A stretch of DNA of 64,000 nucleotides from Roseiarcus sp963782255 (GCA_963782255.1 CAWAIS010000001.1:5456001-5520000); one strand, 5' to 3'. Counted from the stretch's first letter, positions 7,895 through 16,949 are shown. The notes: a model not told the origin generated them from the letters alone. Numbers and translations are program-made.

Positions 7895-9193
7895 ATGTTC
7901 GCGCGCGGGGCGAAAGTGGAGGCAAACGCGTTGGCCAAGTCCCGCGACGTTCTGATGCCGAGCCTCGGCATGGGCCTCATCGGCGACCTGATCGCCGAAA
8001 GGCTGCCGCTGCACCGCTTGTGGCTCGAAGCCGACCCCGACGCGGGTTACGCCGAATGGGGACCGAAGGTCCGGGCGATCGCGGCAAGTGGACCGCAGGT
8101 TCCGATCGACCCTGATTTCATGCGCCGCCTGCCCAATCTCGAGATCGTTGCGAGCTTCGGGGTCGGATACGAGCATATCGACGCGAAATGGGCGGGCGAG
8201 CACGGAATCATCGTCACCCATACGCCGGGAGTGCTGGACGACGAGGTCGCCGACACGGCGATGGCCCTGACGATCATGGCCGTGCGCCGTTTTCCGCAGG
8301 CCGAGCGGTTTCTGCGCGCTGGCGAATGGCTGCAAGCCGCGTTTCCGCTTACGGCGTCGCTGCGCGGGCGCACGATGGGGATCGTCGGGCTCGGGAGAAT
8401 CGGCAAGGCGATCGCACGGCGGGCGGAAGCCTTCGGGGTCGGGGTCGTGTACCACGGACGCCGCGCGCAAGCCGACGCCCCTTATCGCTTTTATTCGTCG
8501 CTGATCGAGATGGCGAAGGCTTGCGACATCCTCATGATCGCAGCGCCCGGCGGGCCCGAGACGCGCGGCCTCGTCAACGCGGAAGTCATGCGCGCTCTTG
8601 GGCCGGAAGGCGTGCTCGTCAACATCGCGCGCGGGTCGCTCGTCGATGAGCCCGCGCTGATCGAGGCCTTGCGGACGGGGACGATCCTCGCCGCCGGCCT
8701 CGACGTCTACGAGGACGAGCCGCACGTGCCGGCGGAACTCCTGGCGCTCGACAACGCGGTGCTCCTGCCGCATGTCGGTTCGGCCTCCCTGAAGACGCGG
8801 CGCGCGATGGCGGAATGCGTCGTCGCCAACCTTTTCGCCTGGTCCGAGGACAAGCCGCCGCTGACCCCCGTGCCAGAGACGCCGTGGCGCGGCGCATGGG
8901 GCGCTCAAGGCGTCGCCACCGCGCCCAGCGAAGGCGCGACGGACAGGGCGAGCCTCGTCGGCGAGATTACGGGCGTGATGCGGAACTGGTGGGACTTGCC
9001 CGCCGACTGCAACGACGGCGAGCTCTTCACCTACGCGGAGATGCTGTTCGACCGGATCAAGGCCGGCGACGGCAAGGACGCGCTCTATCGCTTCCTGGCC
9101 GACGTTCAGACGAACAAACTGGAAATGCCGCAGTCGGACGCTTGCAGGACAATCGTCGACCGCTCGCTCGAACTCGTCAGGAATTTGGCGTGA
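7895..9193 (+). CDS. D-2-hydroxyacid dehydrogenase with a C-terminal extension
   Basis: Residues 1-325 are a D-isomer-specific 2-hydroxyacid dehydrogenase (glyoxylate/hydroxypyruvate reductase type). They contain the NAD(P)-binding GLGRIG motif at about 166-171, catalytic Arg in NIARGSLVDE (about 246), Glu in DVYEDEP (about 275) and His in LPHVGSAS (about 293). Family members normally stop near here. This frame continues in phase for roughly 105 residues through a low-complexity linker (GAWGAQGVATAPSEGA) and then a helical segment with EITGVMRNWWDLP, GELFTYAEMLFDRI and RTIVDRSLELVRNL that I do not recognise. The ATG at 7895 has GAAGGG ten bases upstream. The gene is divergent from recF and convergent with the MFS gene. 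Confidence 0.88.
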   Translation: MFARGAKVEANALAKSRDVLMPSLGMGLIGDLIAERLPLHRLWLEADPDAGYAEWGPKVRAIAASGPQVPIDPDFMRRLPNLEIVASFGVGYEHIDAKWAGEHGIIVTHTPGVLDDEVADTAMALTIMAVRRFPQAERFLRAGEWLQAAFPLTASLRGRTMGIVGLGRIGKAIARRAEAFGVGVVYHGRRAQADAPYRFYSSLIEMAKACDILMIAAPGGPETRGLVNAEVMRALGPEGVLVNIARGSLVDEPALIEALRTGTILAAGLDVYEDEPHVPAELLALDNAVLLPHVGSASLKTRRAMAECVVANLFAWSEDKPPLTPVPETPWRGAWGAQGVATAPSEGATDRASLVGEITGVMRNWWDLPADCNDGELFTYAEMLFDRIKAGDGKDALYRFLADVQTNKLEMPQSDACRTIVDRSLELVRNLA

Positions 9194-9217
9194 CGCGCTC
9201 GCGGCCGAACTGCGCGT

Positions 9218-10510
9218 TCAGGCGCCGACCGGCCCAATGGCGACCTGTCTGCCGCGGGCCGGCCGCCGATATAGCGCCAGCGTCGCGACGAGGCCGCAGA
9301 TTGCGGCGAAGCTCAGCCAGTAGCCCGGCGACGCCCTGTCGCCGGTGTGCCGGATGAGCCAGGTCGAAATCAGGAGCGACGAGCCGCCGAGCGTCGTCGC
9401 GAGGCTGTAGGCGAGCGAAAAGCCGGCGGTGCGCACGGTCGCTGGAATGACTTCGGTCAGCGCGACGACCATCGCGCCGTTGTACCAGGCATAGATGAAG
9501 GACAGCCACAGTTCCACTGTCAGCAGCCGGCCGAAACTCGGCTCGCGCACGAGCCAAGCGAGCGCCGGATAGGCGGTCAGAAGCGCGAGAACCGTGAATG
9601 CGATGAGAATCGGCTTGCGGCCGATCCGGTCGGAAAGCGCGCCCGAGACCGGCAGCCAGACGAAATTCGACAGCGCGATCGCCATGGTCGCGAGCAGCGC
9701 GTCGGACTCGGTCAGTTTCAAGACGCTGCGGCCGAAGGTCGGGGTGTAGACGGTGATGAGATAGAACGAGACGGTCGTCATGACGACCATCGCGACGCCG
9801 CCGATGACGACCGCCCAGTTGGCCCCGAGCGTCGCAAAGATCTGCCGCGTCGTGGGATGGACTTTGCGCTTGGCGAATTCCTCCGTCTCCTGCAACGACC
9901 GCCGGAGCAAGTAGAGCAGCGGCACGATCGCGCAGCCGATGAAGAACGGGATGCGCCAGCCCCACGCATCAGCGGCTTCGGCTGGCATGAGCTTGGCGAT
10001 GGCGAAGCCGAGGAGGGCCGCGAACACGACCGCCACCTGCTGGCTGGCCGACTGCCAGCTCACGTAAAAGCCCTTGTGGCCCGGCGTCGCCATCTCCGAT
10101 AGATAGACCGAGACGCCGCCGAGCTCGACGCCGGCAGAGAATCCCTGCAACAGCCGACCGAGCACGACGAGCAGCGGGGCCGCCACGCCGATCGTCGCGT
10201 AGCCGGGCACGAAGGCGATCAGGATGGTGCCGCAGGCCATGATCGACAGCGTGACGATGAGGCCCGGGCGACGCCCGATGCGGTCGATATAGGGACCGAG
10301 CACCAGCGCGCCGATCGGCCGCATCGCAAACCCCGCCGCGAAGCTCAGAAACGTCGCCATCAGCGAGGCGTAAGGATCGTGGTTCGGGAAAAAGGCGTGC
10401 GAAATCTGGCGGGCGTAGATCCCGAACAGGAAGAAGTCGTACATCTCGAGGAAGTTGCCGCTCGTGACGCGCAGAACCGTCTTGAGTTTCTCGAGCCCTG
10501 TGTCGCCCAT
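9218..10510 (-). CDS. MFS metabolite:proton symporter (citrate/tricarballylate type)
   Basis: A 430-residue inner-membrane protein with about twelve transmembrane helices. The start SGNFLEMYDFFLFGIYA, the loop-2 motif GPYIDRIGRRPGL, LLQGFSAGVELGGVSVYLSEM and the repeated loop motif GALSDRIGRKPIL are characteristic of the metabolite:H+ symporter family (CitA, TcuC, ProP, KgtP). A di- or tricarboxylate substrate is likely from similarity to CitA/TcuC, but this is inference. I start at the ATG at 10510, preceded by CAGGAG, which removes 29 unconserved residues of the longer frame. The gene is monocistronic. Confidence 0.88.
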   Translation of the reverse strand: MGDTGLEKLKTVLRVTSGNFLEMYDFFLFGIYARQISHAFFPNHDPYASLMATFLSFAAGFAMRPIGALVLGPYIDRIGRRPGLIVTLSIMACGTILIAFVPGYATIGVAAPLLVVLGRLLQGFSAGVELGGVSVYLSEMATPGHKGFYVSWQSASQQVAVVFAALLGFAIAKLMPAEAADAWGWRIPFFIGCAIVPLLYLLRRSLQETEEFAKRKVHPTTRQIFATLGANWAVVIGGVAMVVMTTVSFYLITVYTPTFGRSVLKLTESDALLATMAIALSNFVWLPVSGALSDRIGRKPILIAFTVLALLTAYPALAWLVREPSFGRLLTVELWLSFIYAWYNGAMVVALTEVIPATVRTAGFSLAYSLATTLGGSSLLISTWLIRHTGDRASPGYWLSFAAICGLVATLALYRRPARGRQVAIGPVGA

Positions 10511-10610
10511 GCCGGACTCCTGTCCCCGCGCTTTGGCGCAGGGCCAAATCGGCGCCTCCCAGAAATACGAGCCTACGCTCTTCGCCGCATGCGACACAAC
10601 CGGCGGACCT

Positions 10611-11789
10611 TCATGATCCCCACTGCGCCGCCGCGCGCCCGGCCGCGGCGCCGGTCGCGAATGAGGCCTGCAGGAGATAGCCGCCGGTCGGCGCCTCCCA
10701 GTCGATCATCTCTCCGGCGACGAAGACGCCGGGGCGACTGACCAGCATGAAGTCCGCATCGATCTCGCTCCACGCCACGCCGCCGGCCGAGGAGATGGCG
10801 CGCGCGAGTGGGGCTGTCGCGATGAGCCTCAGTTTGCAACGCTTCACGCGGCGCGCGAGCGCTTCGCCGCCTTTAGGCAAAGGCCCGGCCTCGCGCATGA
10901 GCGCAATCGCCACCGGCACGAGGCCTGCCTCGTTTCCGCTCGAGCCGGCTCGCGAGCGCGGCTTCGCCGACGTCCGGCTTGAAGTCGATCGCGAGCGTGG
11001 CCGCTCCCTCCGCCGCAACCGCTTCACGCAAGGAGGCGGACAGCGCATAGACTGCGCCGCCCTCGACGCCCGCGGATGTGACGATCGCCTCGCCGCGAAC
11101 CCGCGCGCTGTCGTGGGTCAAGGCAATGTTCTTGAGCGGCGCGCCCGCGAACGCCTCGCGGATTTTTGGCGACCAGTCGACGACGAAGCCGCAATTCGCG
11201 GGCTTCAGCGACGCGACCTCGATTCCGACCGCGCGGAATGACTCGACCCAGCCGCCGTCCGCGCCGAGCCTCGGCCAGGAGGCGCCGCCGAGCGCGAAAA
11301 CGACCGCGCGCGGCTCGACGCGTTCTTGGCCCCTCGGCGTGGCGACGCGCAGCGCGCCGCCCTCGCCAAAGCCGACGAAGCGAAAGCGGGACCTGAGCTC
11401 GACGCCAAGGCCGCCGAGCCGCCTCAGCCAGGCGCGCAACAGCGGCGTCGCCTTGAAGCTCCTCGGGAAGACGCGACCGCTTGTCCCCACGAAGGTTTCT
11501 TCGCCCAAGTCCGCCGCCCAATCGCGCAGAGCGTTAGGCGGGAAGGTTTCGATTGCTGGCCGTAGCCGCTCGGCGGCGTCGCCGTATCGGGTCAGGAACG
11601 CCTCGATCGGCTCGGAATGGGTCAGATTGAGCCCGCCCCGCCCGGCGAGCAGGAACTTGCGCGCGGGACTTGGAGCGGCGTCATAGACGACGACGCGAGC
11701 GCCCGAGCGCGCGCCGGCTTCGGCCGCCATGAGGCCGGCCCTGCTCCGACGACCGCAAGCTCGCCGCCTAGGCGGCCATCGTCTTCCAT
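10611..11789 (-). pseudogene. HI0933/YhiN-family FAD-dependent oxidoreductase, interrupted by two frameshifts
   Basis: Read from the ATG at 11789, the frame gives the dinucleotide-binding start ELAVVGAGPA. The expected continuation GLMAAEAGARSGARVVVYDA lies in another frame, so a shift occurs near 11740. That frame runs well (KFLLAGRGGLNLTHSEP, VFALGGASWPRLG, TSAGVEGGAVYALSASL) to RLERKRG near 10935. There the original frame resumes with GLVPVAIALMREAGPLPKGG and the family's C-terminus VFVAGEMIDWEAPTGGYLLQ, ending at 10611. About a dozen residues normally found between these two parts appear missing. The intact family are flavoproteins of about 400 residues with unclear substrate. Either a decaying gene or two small assembly deletions. 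Confidence 0.8.
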
Positions 11790-11881
11790 TTCCGAGCCGC
11801 GGCCCCATTGAAGAAACCCGGCCGGCTCATATCATGCCGCGCGAACGTCTCTACTTCGGGAGCGCCGCTCGAGGTCCGCTC

Positions 11882-12223
11882 ATGGCCGCCGCCGCCGACT
11901 TTCGCCGAATCGCGCTGTCGTTCGAGGGCGCAGCCGAATACCCGCATTTCGACCGCCGCGCCTTCAAGGCGCGCGTCACTTTCGCGACGCTCGCGCCCGA
12001 CGAACTGACGGCCAACATCAAGTTCGCGCCGGACGAGCAGGCGCTCAAATGCGCAGTCGCGCCCGACGCCTTCATGCCCCTCGACAACGCCTGGGGCCGG
12101 CGGGGGTGGACGCAGGCGACGCTCGCGGCGTTGAGCGAGCCGGAGCTGCGCGACGCGCTCGAAATGGCCTGGCGCCACGGCGCCGCCAAGCCAAAGACGC
12201 GCCGGAGCTTGACGCGGCGATAG
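11882..12223 (+). CDS. MmcQ/YjbR-like protein
   Basis: A small cytoplasmic protein of 113 residues. The pattern FRRIALSFEGAAEYPHFDRRAFKAR, then FATLAPDELTANIKFAPDEQ and a final DNAWGRRGWTQATLAALSEPELRDALEMAWR, matches the MmcQ/YjbR family. That fold is shared with CyaY and the double-wing motif and has been suggested to bind DNA. The start at 11882 has GAGG seven bases upstream; the longer frame reaching back to 11729 runs antisense through the flavoprotein gene and is not used. Role unknown. Confidence 0.85.
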   Translation: MAAAADFRRIALSFEGAAEYPHFDRRAFKARVTFATLAPDELTANIKFAPDEQALKCAVAPDAFMPLDNAWGRRGWTQATLAALSEPELRDALEMAWRHGAAKPKTRRSLTRR

Positions 12224-12232
12224 CGCGCGGGG

Positions 12233-13075
12233 TCAGGCTGACGGGCCCGCCAGGGCCTCGCTCGCTTCCCACAGCCGCCTCGCCGCCGCGTCGTCGCGCG
12301 CCCGCGCCGAGGGTTGGACGATCTTGCGCTTGACGAAATACTGGCCGGTCGCGTCGGCGATCTCGGGCGCGGAGGCGAGGTACACCAGGGTATCGGCGCC
12401 GTCATCCGGCGAACTGAAGAAGGGTCTCGCGAGCGGCAGAAGCAGGCCCGTCAGACCGCCGGAGGCCGAGCCGAAGCGGGTGGCGACGACGCCGGGATGA
12501 AAGCAATTGGCCGTGACGCCGGTTCCGGCGAGGCGGCGCGCGAGCTCGCGGGTGAAGAGGATGTTGGCGAGCTTCGAGCGGCCGTAGGCCTGCCAGCCGT
12601 TGTAGCGCTTTGCGCCTTGCAGATCGTCGAAATCGAGGCCCATGCCTTGATATGCCGTCGAAGAGGTGGAGACGACGCGGGCCGGCGCGGCGGCGACGAG
12701 CTTTTCGCGCAAGGCGGCGGTCAGAACGAAATAGGCCATGTGGTTGAGGGCGAAGGTCAGTTCGAGGCCTTCCGGCGTGACCCGCCGGTCGGCGAACAGG
12801 GCGCCCGCGTTGTTGATGAGGACGTCCACGCGCGGCTCCTGCGCGGCGATCGCGAGCCCGACCCGGCGCGTCTCGGCCATCAGGGAGAGATCGGCCACAT
12901 GCACCCGGTGGCCGAGCCTCCGCGCGGCGGACTCGAGCTTGGCCAGCGTCGCCTCGGCGCGGCGCTCGTCGCGGGCGATGAACACGATCCGCGCGCCCAA
13001 CTTCGCCAGTGAAAGCACTGCGGCTTGGCCGATGCCGGATGTCGCGCCGGTCGCCACCACCGTCTTTCCCTTCAT
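12233..13075 (-). CDS. Short-chain dehydrogenase/reductase (retinol dehydrogenase-like)
   Basis: A 280-residue classical SDR. It has the cofactor loop TGATSGIGQAAVL, RDERRAEATL after beta-2 (favouring NADP), VLINNAGALF, the catalytic Ser in VVSTSSTAYQG and the YGRSK catalytic Tyr-Lys pair with HPGVVATRFG after it. Overall it resembles the WWOX/retinol-dehydrogenase-like SDRs, oxidoreductases of unknown physiological substrate in bacteria. Start taken at the second ATG (13075), which leaves AGGGG eight bases upstream; the first ATG at 13081 abuts that site. Convergent with the YjbR-like gene. Confidence 0.9.
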   Translation of the reverse strand: MKGKTVVATGATSGIGQAAVLSLAKLGARIVFIARDERRAEATLAKLESAARRLGHRVHVADLSLMAETRRVGLAIAAQEPRVDVLINNAGALFADRRVTPEGLELTFALNHMAYFVLTAALREKLVAAAPARVVSTSSTAYQGMGLDFDDLQGAKRYNGWQAYGRSKLANILFTRELARRLAGTGVTANCFHPGVVATRFGSASGGLTGLLLPLARPFFSSPDDGADTLVYLASAPEIADATGQYFVKRKIVQPSARARDDAAARRLWEASEALAGPSA

Positions 13076-13395
13076 GACCATCCCCTGTCGACCGGCGATC
13101 TTGACCGCTGATCTGCTCGCGGCGCCTGTCGAGGACGAGCCTCGCCGGAGGAGGCGGCGCCGTCAATGGCCGGCCACCCATGTCCCGCCGGCGCCACCGC
13201 GCAGTTGGGACGCGCGCGAACGATTTCAGCGCGTTAGGCGCCAAAATGTGTCATCTTTTCGGAGGCGTCCGCGCGTCGTCACGCCGCGAAAGCCGGGGCG
13301 CGGCCTCACGATTTCCAGGCTGTCAGGCGCCGGCTGACATTTAGTTTACGACATCGTAGATAATCAACGAGTAAAGCAACTATGAGACTCGCGCC
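13076..13395. other. Divergent intergenic region
   Basis: About 320 bases between the SDR and the VOC/ArsR/SRPBCC operon. The left two thirds are GC-rich without visible structure. The last 60 bases before the operon are less GC-rich and hold the palindrome listed at 13345. No gene supported. Confidence 0.5.
13345..13360. promoter_or_regulatory. Candidate operator, palindrome upstream of VOC-ArsR-SRPBCC operon
   Basis: TTTACGACATCGTAGA contains the exact inverted repeat TACGA-CA-TCGTA, with six of seven bases matching when extended. It lies 36 bases before the first start codon of an operon that encodes an ArsR-type repressor, which is where an autoregulatory site would be expected. Functional role is inferred. 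Confidence 0.4.
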
Positions 13396-13857
13396 ATGGA
13401 CGATCCGTATCGCCGTTCCGTTTTCACCCCCGCCCTCTTCTACAAGGACCCCTTCACCGCCCTCGATTGGCTCGAACGCGCGTTCGGCTTCGAGCGGAGC
13501 ATGGTCATCACCGAGTCCTCAGGCAAGCTCGGCCACGCAGAAATGCGCTTCGGCGACGGGACCATCTATATCGGCGGGGAATGGGCGGAATTCACCGCCA
13601 GCCCCTCCTCGGCCGGCGGCAAGAACACGCAAGTCGTCCATGTGAGGGTCAATGAGGACATCGACGGCCACTGCGAACGTGCGCGGAGCGCAGGCGCGGT
13701 CATCGTCATGGAGCCTGCGGACCAGTTCTACGGCGACCGCACCTATCGCGCCCGCGACCCCGAGGGCCATAACTGGACCTTTGGCCAGCCCGTCCGGGCG
13801 GTCACGCGGGAGGAAGCCGAAAAGGCGAGCGGCCTGACGATCAAAGGCTGGGCGTGA
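13396..13857 (+). CDS. VOC family protein (glyoxalase/bleomycin-resistance fold)
   Basis: A 153-residue protein of the vicinal-oxygen-chelate superfamily, PhnB/YdfG-like branch. It has FTPALFYKDPFTALDWLERAFGFE at the start, GHAEMRFGDGTIYIGGEW in the middle and YRARDPEGHNWTFGQPV at the end. The paired beta-alpha-beta-beta-beta units and the conserved Glu/His positions are present. Such proteins may be dioxygenases, lyases or resistance proteins; no substrate can be read here. It is the first gene of a three-gene operon with an ArsR regulator and an SRPBCC protein, an arrangement common in alphaproteobacteria. Confidence 0.9.
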   Translation: MDDPYRRSVFTPALFYKDPFTALDWLERAFGFERSMVITESSGKLGHAEMRFGDGTIYIGGEWAEFTASPSSAGGKNTQVVHVRVNEDIDGHCERARSAGAVIVMEPADQFYGDRTYRARDPEGHNWTFGQPVRAVTREEAEKASGLTIKGWA

Positions 13858-14189
13858 GCGGACTGGTCGACCTCGACCGGGTGCTGGCCGCGCTCGCCGA
13901 TCCGCGCCGACGACAGGTCGTCGAGCTGTTGCGCGAGCGCCCGCGCCGGGCCGGCGAACTGGCGGAGGCGGTCGGCCTCACGCCGGCCGCGTTGACGCGG
14001 CATTTGCGCGCCCTGAAGCAGGGCGGGCTCGTCGAAGAGGCGCATCCGGAGTTCGACGCCCGGGTGCGCGTCTTCACGCTCCGGTCCGAGCCGATGGCCG
14101 CGCTGAAAGCCTGGCTCGGAGACACCGAGCGCTTGTGGAGCGACGAACTCGCCGCCTTCAAGGCGCATGTCGAGCGCGGGGCCCCATGA
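13854..14189 (+). CDS. ArsR-family transcriptional regulator
   Basis: A 111-residue winged-helix protein. VLAALADPRRRQVVELLRE, RRAGELAEAVGLTPAALTRHL and ALKQGGLVEE are the classic ArsR helix-turn-helix and wing. No metal-binding ELCVCDL-type cysteines are present, so it is not a metal sensor of the ArsR/SmtB kind. The GTG start overlaps the stop of the VOC gene (GTGA), which indicates translational coupling. It probably represses its own operon; its partner SRPBCC protein follows directly. Confidence 0.9.
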   Translation: MSGLVDLDRVLAALADPRRRQVVELLRERPRRAGELAEAVGLTPAALTRHLRALKQGGLVEEAHPEFDARVRVFTLRSEPMAALKAWLGDTERLWSDELAAFKAHVERGAP

Positions 14190-14659
14190 CCTCGAAGGCG
14201 ATCGTCGCGCTGCGCGTCAGGGCCTCGTGCGAGCGCGCATTCGACGTCTTCACCCGCGAGATCGGCCTCTGGTGGCGTCCGAACGGTCTCTTCCGCTTCA
14301 CCCCCGGTCCTCCCGGCCGCATGTCGTTCGAGCCTTGGCTCGACGGGCGTTTAACCGAAACCGACCCGCAGGGCCGCGCGTTCGAAATCGGCCGCATCAC
14401 CCAATGGGCGCCCGGCGAAAAAGTCGCCTTCACCTGGCGCCAGGCGAGCTTCGCGCCGGATCAATTCACCGAAGTCGAAGTCCGGTTCGAGCCGGTCGGC
14501 GACGAGACCCGGGTGACGGTCGAGCATAGCGGCTGGGATCGCGTGCCGGCGGACCATGTCGCCCGGCACGACTTCCCCGAGGCGGCGTTCCTGACCCGCC
14601 ACGCCGAATGGTGGCGGGATCCGCTGGCGTCGTTCTCGCGGCGGCTGGAACGTCAGTAG
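14186..14659 (+). CDS. SRPBCC (AHSA1-like) domain protein
   Basis: A 157-residue protein with the START/AHSA1-like fold: SCERAFDVFTREIGLWWRP, then FEIGRITQWAPGEKVAFTW, FEPVGDETRVTVEHSGWD and a final C-terminal helix. The fold forms a hydrophobic pocket for small ligands. Genes of this type are very often coupled to ArsR regulators, as here. The ATG overlaps the ArsR stop (ATGA). Ligand and function are unknown. Confidence 0.9.
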   Translation: MTSKAIVALRVRASCERAFDVFTREIGLWWRPNGLFRFTPGPPGRMSFEPWLDGRLTETDPQGRAFEIGRITQWAPGEKVAFTWRQASFAPDQFTEVEVRFEPVGDETRVTVEHSGWDRVPADHVARHDFPEAAFLTRHAEWWRDPLASFSRRLERQ

Positions 14660-14670
14660 GCGCGTGGAAA

Positions 14671-14781
14671 ACCCTCATCCGGCGGGCTGCGCCTGCCACC
14701 TTCTCCCGCAATCCCCGGGTCCAAAGCCCGGGGAGGAGAAGGGATCGCCCCCCCGCTCGCGGGAGAGGGCTGGGGTGAGGT
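14671..14781. repeat. Palindromic intergenic element
   Basis: It begins ACCCTCATCCGG and ends GGGGTGAGG, with nested arms CCTTCTCC/GGAGAAGG and CCCCGGG/CCCGGGG around a short loop near 14725. This layout is that of the short mosaic palindromes scattered between genes in many Hyphomicrobiales genomes (RIME-like). It lies between the SRPBCC gene and the TPR gene and could fold into an RNA hairpin, possibly ending transcription. Identification as a dispersed family is from memory. Confidence 0.6.
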
Positions 14782-14859
14782 CAATCGGCCGACTTAAGCC
14801 CAGTGTTTCGCCCGGGGTGGAACCGCACTATCCTGACCTCCTGCCTGACGGAGCTTGCG

Positions 14860-16175
14860 ATGGCGAAGGACCAGCAGGGCCTGCCGCTTACGGGCTCGCC
14901 GGAGTCGGCGGCGGCGTTCGACCGCGCGGTCGCGGACTATTGGGGCCTGACCGGCGATCCGGTCGGGACCTTGAAGCAGGCGCTCGCGCGCGACGCGAGC
15001 TTCGCGCTCGGCGGCGTCATGATCGCCGGCCTCTTCATGATCGGCGGCTTTCGCGGCGACCATCCCGAAGTCACCGATGCGATCGCCGCGGCGGAGGCGG
15101 CGGTTGCGGGCGCCTCGGCGCGCGAAAACCTGCATCTCGACGCAGTCAGGGCATGGGCGGACGGACGCGCGCCTGACGCCATCCGCGCCTGGGAGGCGAT
15201 CCTGACCGACTGGCCGACCGACGCGCTCGCCTTGCGCTTCGGGCAGGACGCTTATTTCTTCACGGGCCAGCCGGTCGCCCTGCGCGACTCGGTCGCCCGC
15301 GTCCTGCCGGCTTGGGATCGCGACAATCCGCTCGCGAGCTTCGTTCTCGGCGCCTACGCGTTCGGCCTCGAGGAGACGAACGAACTCGGCCGCGCTGAAG
15401 ATGCGGCCCGCGAGGCGCTCGCACGCAACCCGCGCGACGCCTGGGCGACGCACGCCCTGGCGCATGTGTTTGAGACCGCGAGCCGCCAGGAGCTTTCCTC
15501 AAGTCGACGCGCGCGAACTGGGCGCCCGCCCATTTCATGGCGGGCCACAATGGCTGGCATCTGGCGATCTACCTGATCGAGCACGGGCGTACGGACGAGG
15601 TCCTCGCCGACTACGACCGGTTCGTTGCGCCGAAGCTTGCCGACGACATGACGCTCGACCGGATCGACGCCGCCTCTCTGCTCTGGCGTCTCGAACTCGC
15701 GGGCGTGGACGTAGGCGACCGCTGGGGGCCGGTCGCGCGCGCGTGGATGGCGCATGTCGACGACCACGTGCTCGCCTTCAACGATCTCCATGGCGCCCTC
15801 GCCGCGGCGCGCTCGCTTGAGCGAGCGGACGTCACGCGCCTGCGCGGCTCGCTCGATGACTACCTGCGCGAGGCCCACGGCCACAATCCGAAGGTCACCG
15901 CCGAGGTCGGGCGCCCCCTGATCGAGGGCGTGCTCGCGTTCGGCGCGGGCAACTATGCCAGCGCGGTCGAGGCCCTCCTGCCTGTCCGCTACGAGGCCAT
16001 CCGCATCGGCGGCAGCCACGCCCAGCGCGACATCGTCAACCAGACCCTGATCGCAGCGGCGGAGCGATCGGGCCAATGGCGCCTCGCCCGCGCGCTGATC
16101 GCCGAGCGCCTGGCGGAGCGCAACACGCGGCGCACGCAGGAAGCTTATGAGCGGGCGCGCGCCAGGGCGGGGTGA
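14860..16175 (+). pseudogene. Tetratricopeptide repeat protein (TTC38-like), frameshifted
   Basis: Two frames together make one TTC38-like protein of about 435 residues. The first (MAKDQQGLPLTGSPE to LAHVFETASRQE) is in one frame up to about 15493. The second continues AFLKSTRANWAPAHFMAGHN and YLIEHGRTDEVLADYDRF in another frame to 16175. The two or three residues normally joining RQE to AFLK are missing, so a short deletion with frameshift is the likely cause. The family carries TPR-like helical repeats and is of unknown function. The start at 14860 has CGGAGC upstream. Either a broken gene or an assembly error. Confidence 0.8.
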
Positions 16176-16208
16176 TCCGGTTATCGATGCCCGGCGAGCG
16201 GCGCGAGG

Positions 16209-16949
16209 TCAGGCCGAAAACGAGTTTATCTTGCCCTGACGCGCCAAATCCGACGCCGTTCGATACACGTTGACCAAAAAGAGACCGATGAGAACGGCGC
16301 CCAGCATTCCCACGGATAAGGAGTGCAGGGAGACGATCCGGCCCCCGATGCTGAGATCGACCGGTCCCATCGAGAACATCGCGACATTGAAAAGAACCAT
16401 CACCAACCTCAGCTCGGTCGGGCCGAAGCCGAGGAACGACAGACGGAACTCGCCGGAAACGTGGCTAGAAAGAAATACCGAGAGGCCGAGCAGCAGGTAG
16501 CCGACCAACGTGAACAGCGCGGCCTCCATGCCGACATAGGGAGACAGTCCGAGGCCTATTGTTATGATCAGATTGCTGACAGCGTCCATCGAATGGTCGA
16601 GGAAAAACCCATAGCTGTGCCTCTCCGTGCTTCGGAACCTTGCCAGAGAGCCGTCGAGCGAATCGCCGAACCAGTTTATGATCAGTCCGAGACTCGCGAG
16701 AAACAGGAAGCCCGGGCGCCAGTTGCTCGCGACATATCCAAGAGCCGTCACAATTGCGCCGAAGACGCCGACGCCAGTGAGAATGTCCGACGTAACCCAG
16801 TCCGGCAAACGCCCGCAAAGGCGATTCAAGAGATCGCGTTCGCCGCCTGCAAGGAAACTCTTGTGAATCCGGGCTGTCGGTCGGAAAACATAGGCGCTGA
16901 TCGGCCCGGGCGCCGATACAAAGCTCCCGCTCGAATTGGCGATGGTCAT
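16209..16949 (-). CDS. CDP-alcohol phosphatidyltransferase family membrane protein
   Basis: A 246-residue integral membrane enzyme with about six transmembrane helices. The CDP-alcohol phosphotransferase motif is complete: Asp96, Asp99-Gly100, Ala103-Arg104, Gly114, Asp118 and Asp122. These residues bind two metals and the CDP moiety. The family transfers a phosphatidyl or other phospho-alcohol group from a CDP-activated donor onto an alcohol such as glycerol phosphate or inositol. The acceptor cannot be told from sequence. No neighbouring phospholipid genes; it is divergent from the SDR at 17173. Confidence 0.88.
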   Translation of the reverse strand: MTIANSSGSFVSAPGPISAYVFRPTARIHKSFLAGGERDLLNRLCGRLPDWVTSDILTGVGVFGAIVTALGYVASNWRPGFLFLASLGLIINWFGDSLDGSLARFRSTERHSYGFFLDHSMDAVSNLIITIGLGLSPYVGMEAALFTLVGYLLLGLSVFLSSHVSGEFRLSFLGFGPTELRLVMVLFNVAMFSMGPVDLSIGGRIVSLHSLSVGMLGAVLIGLFLVNVYRTASDLARQGKINSFSA

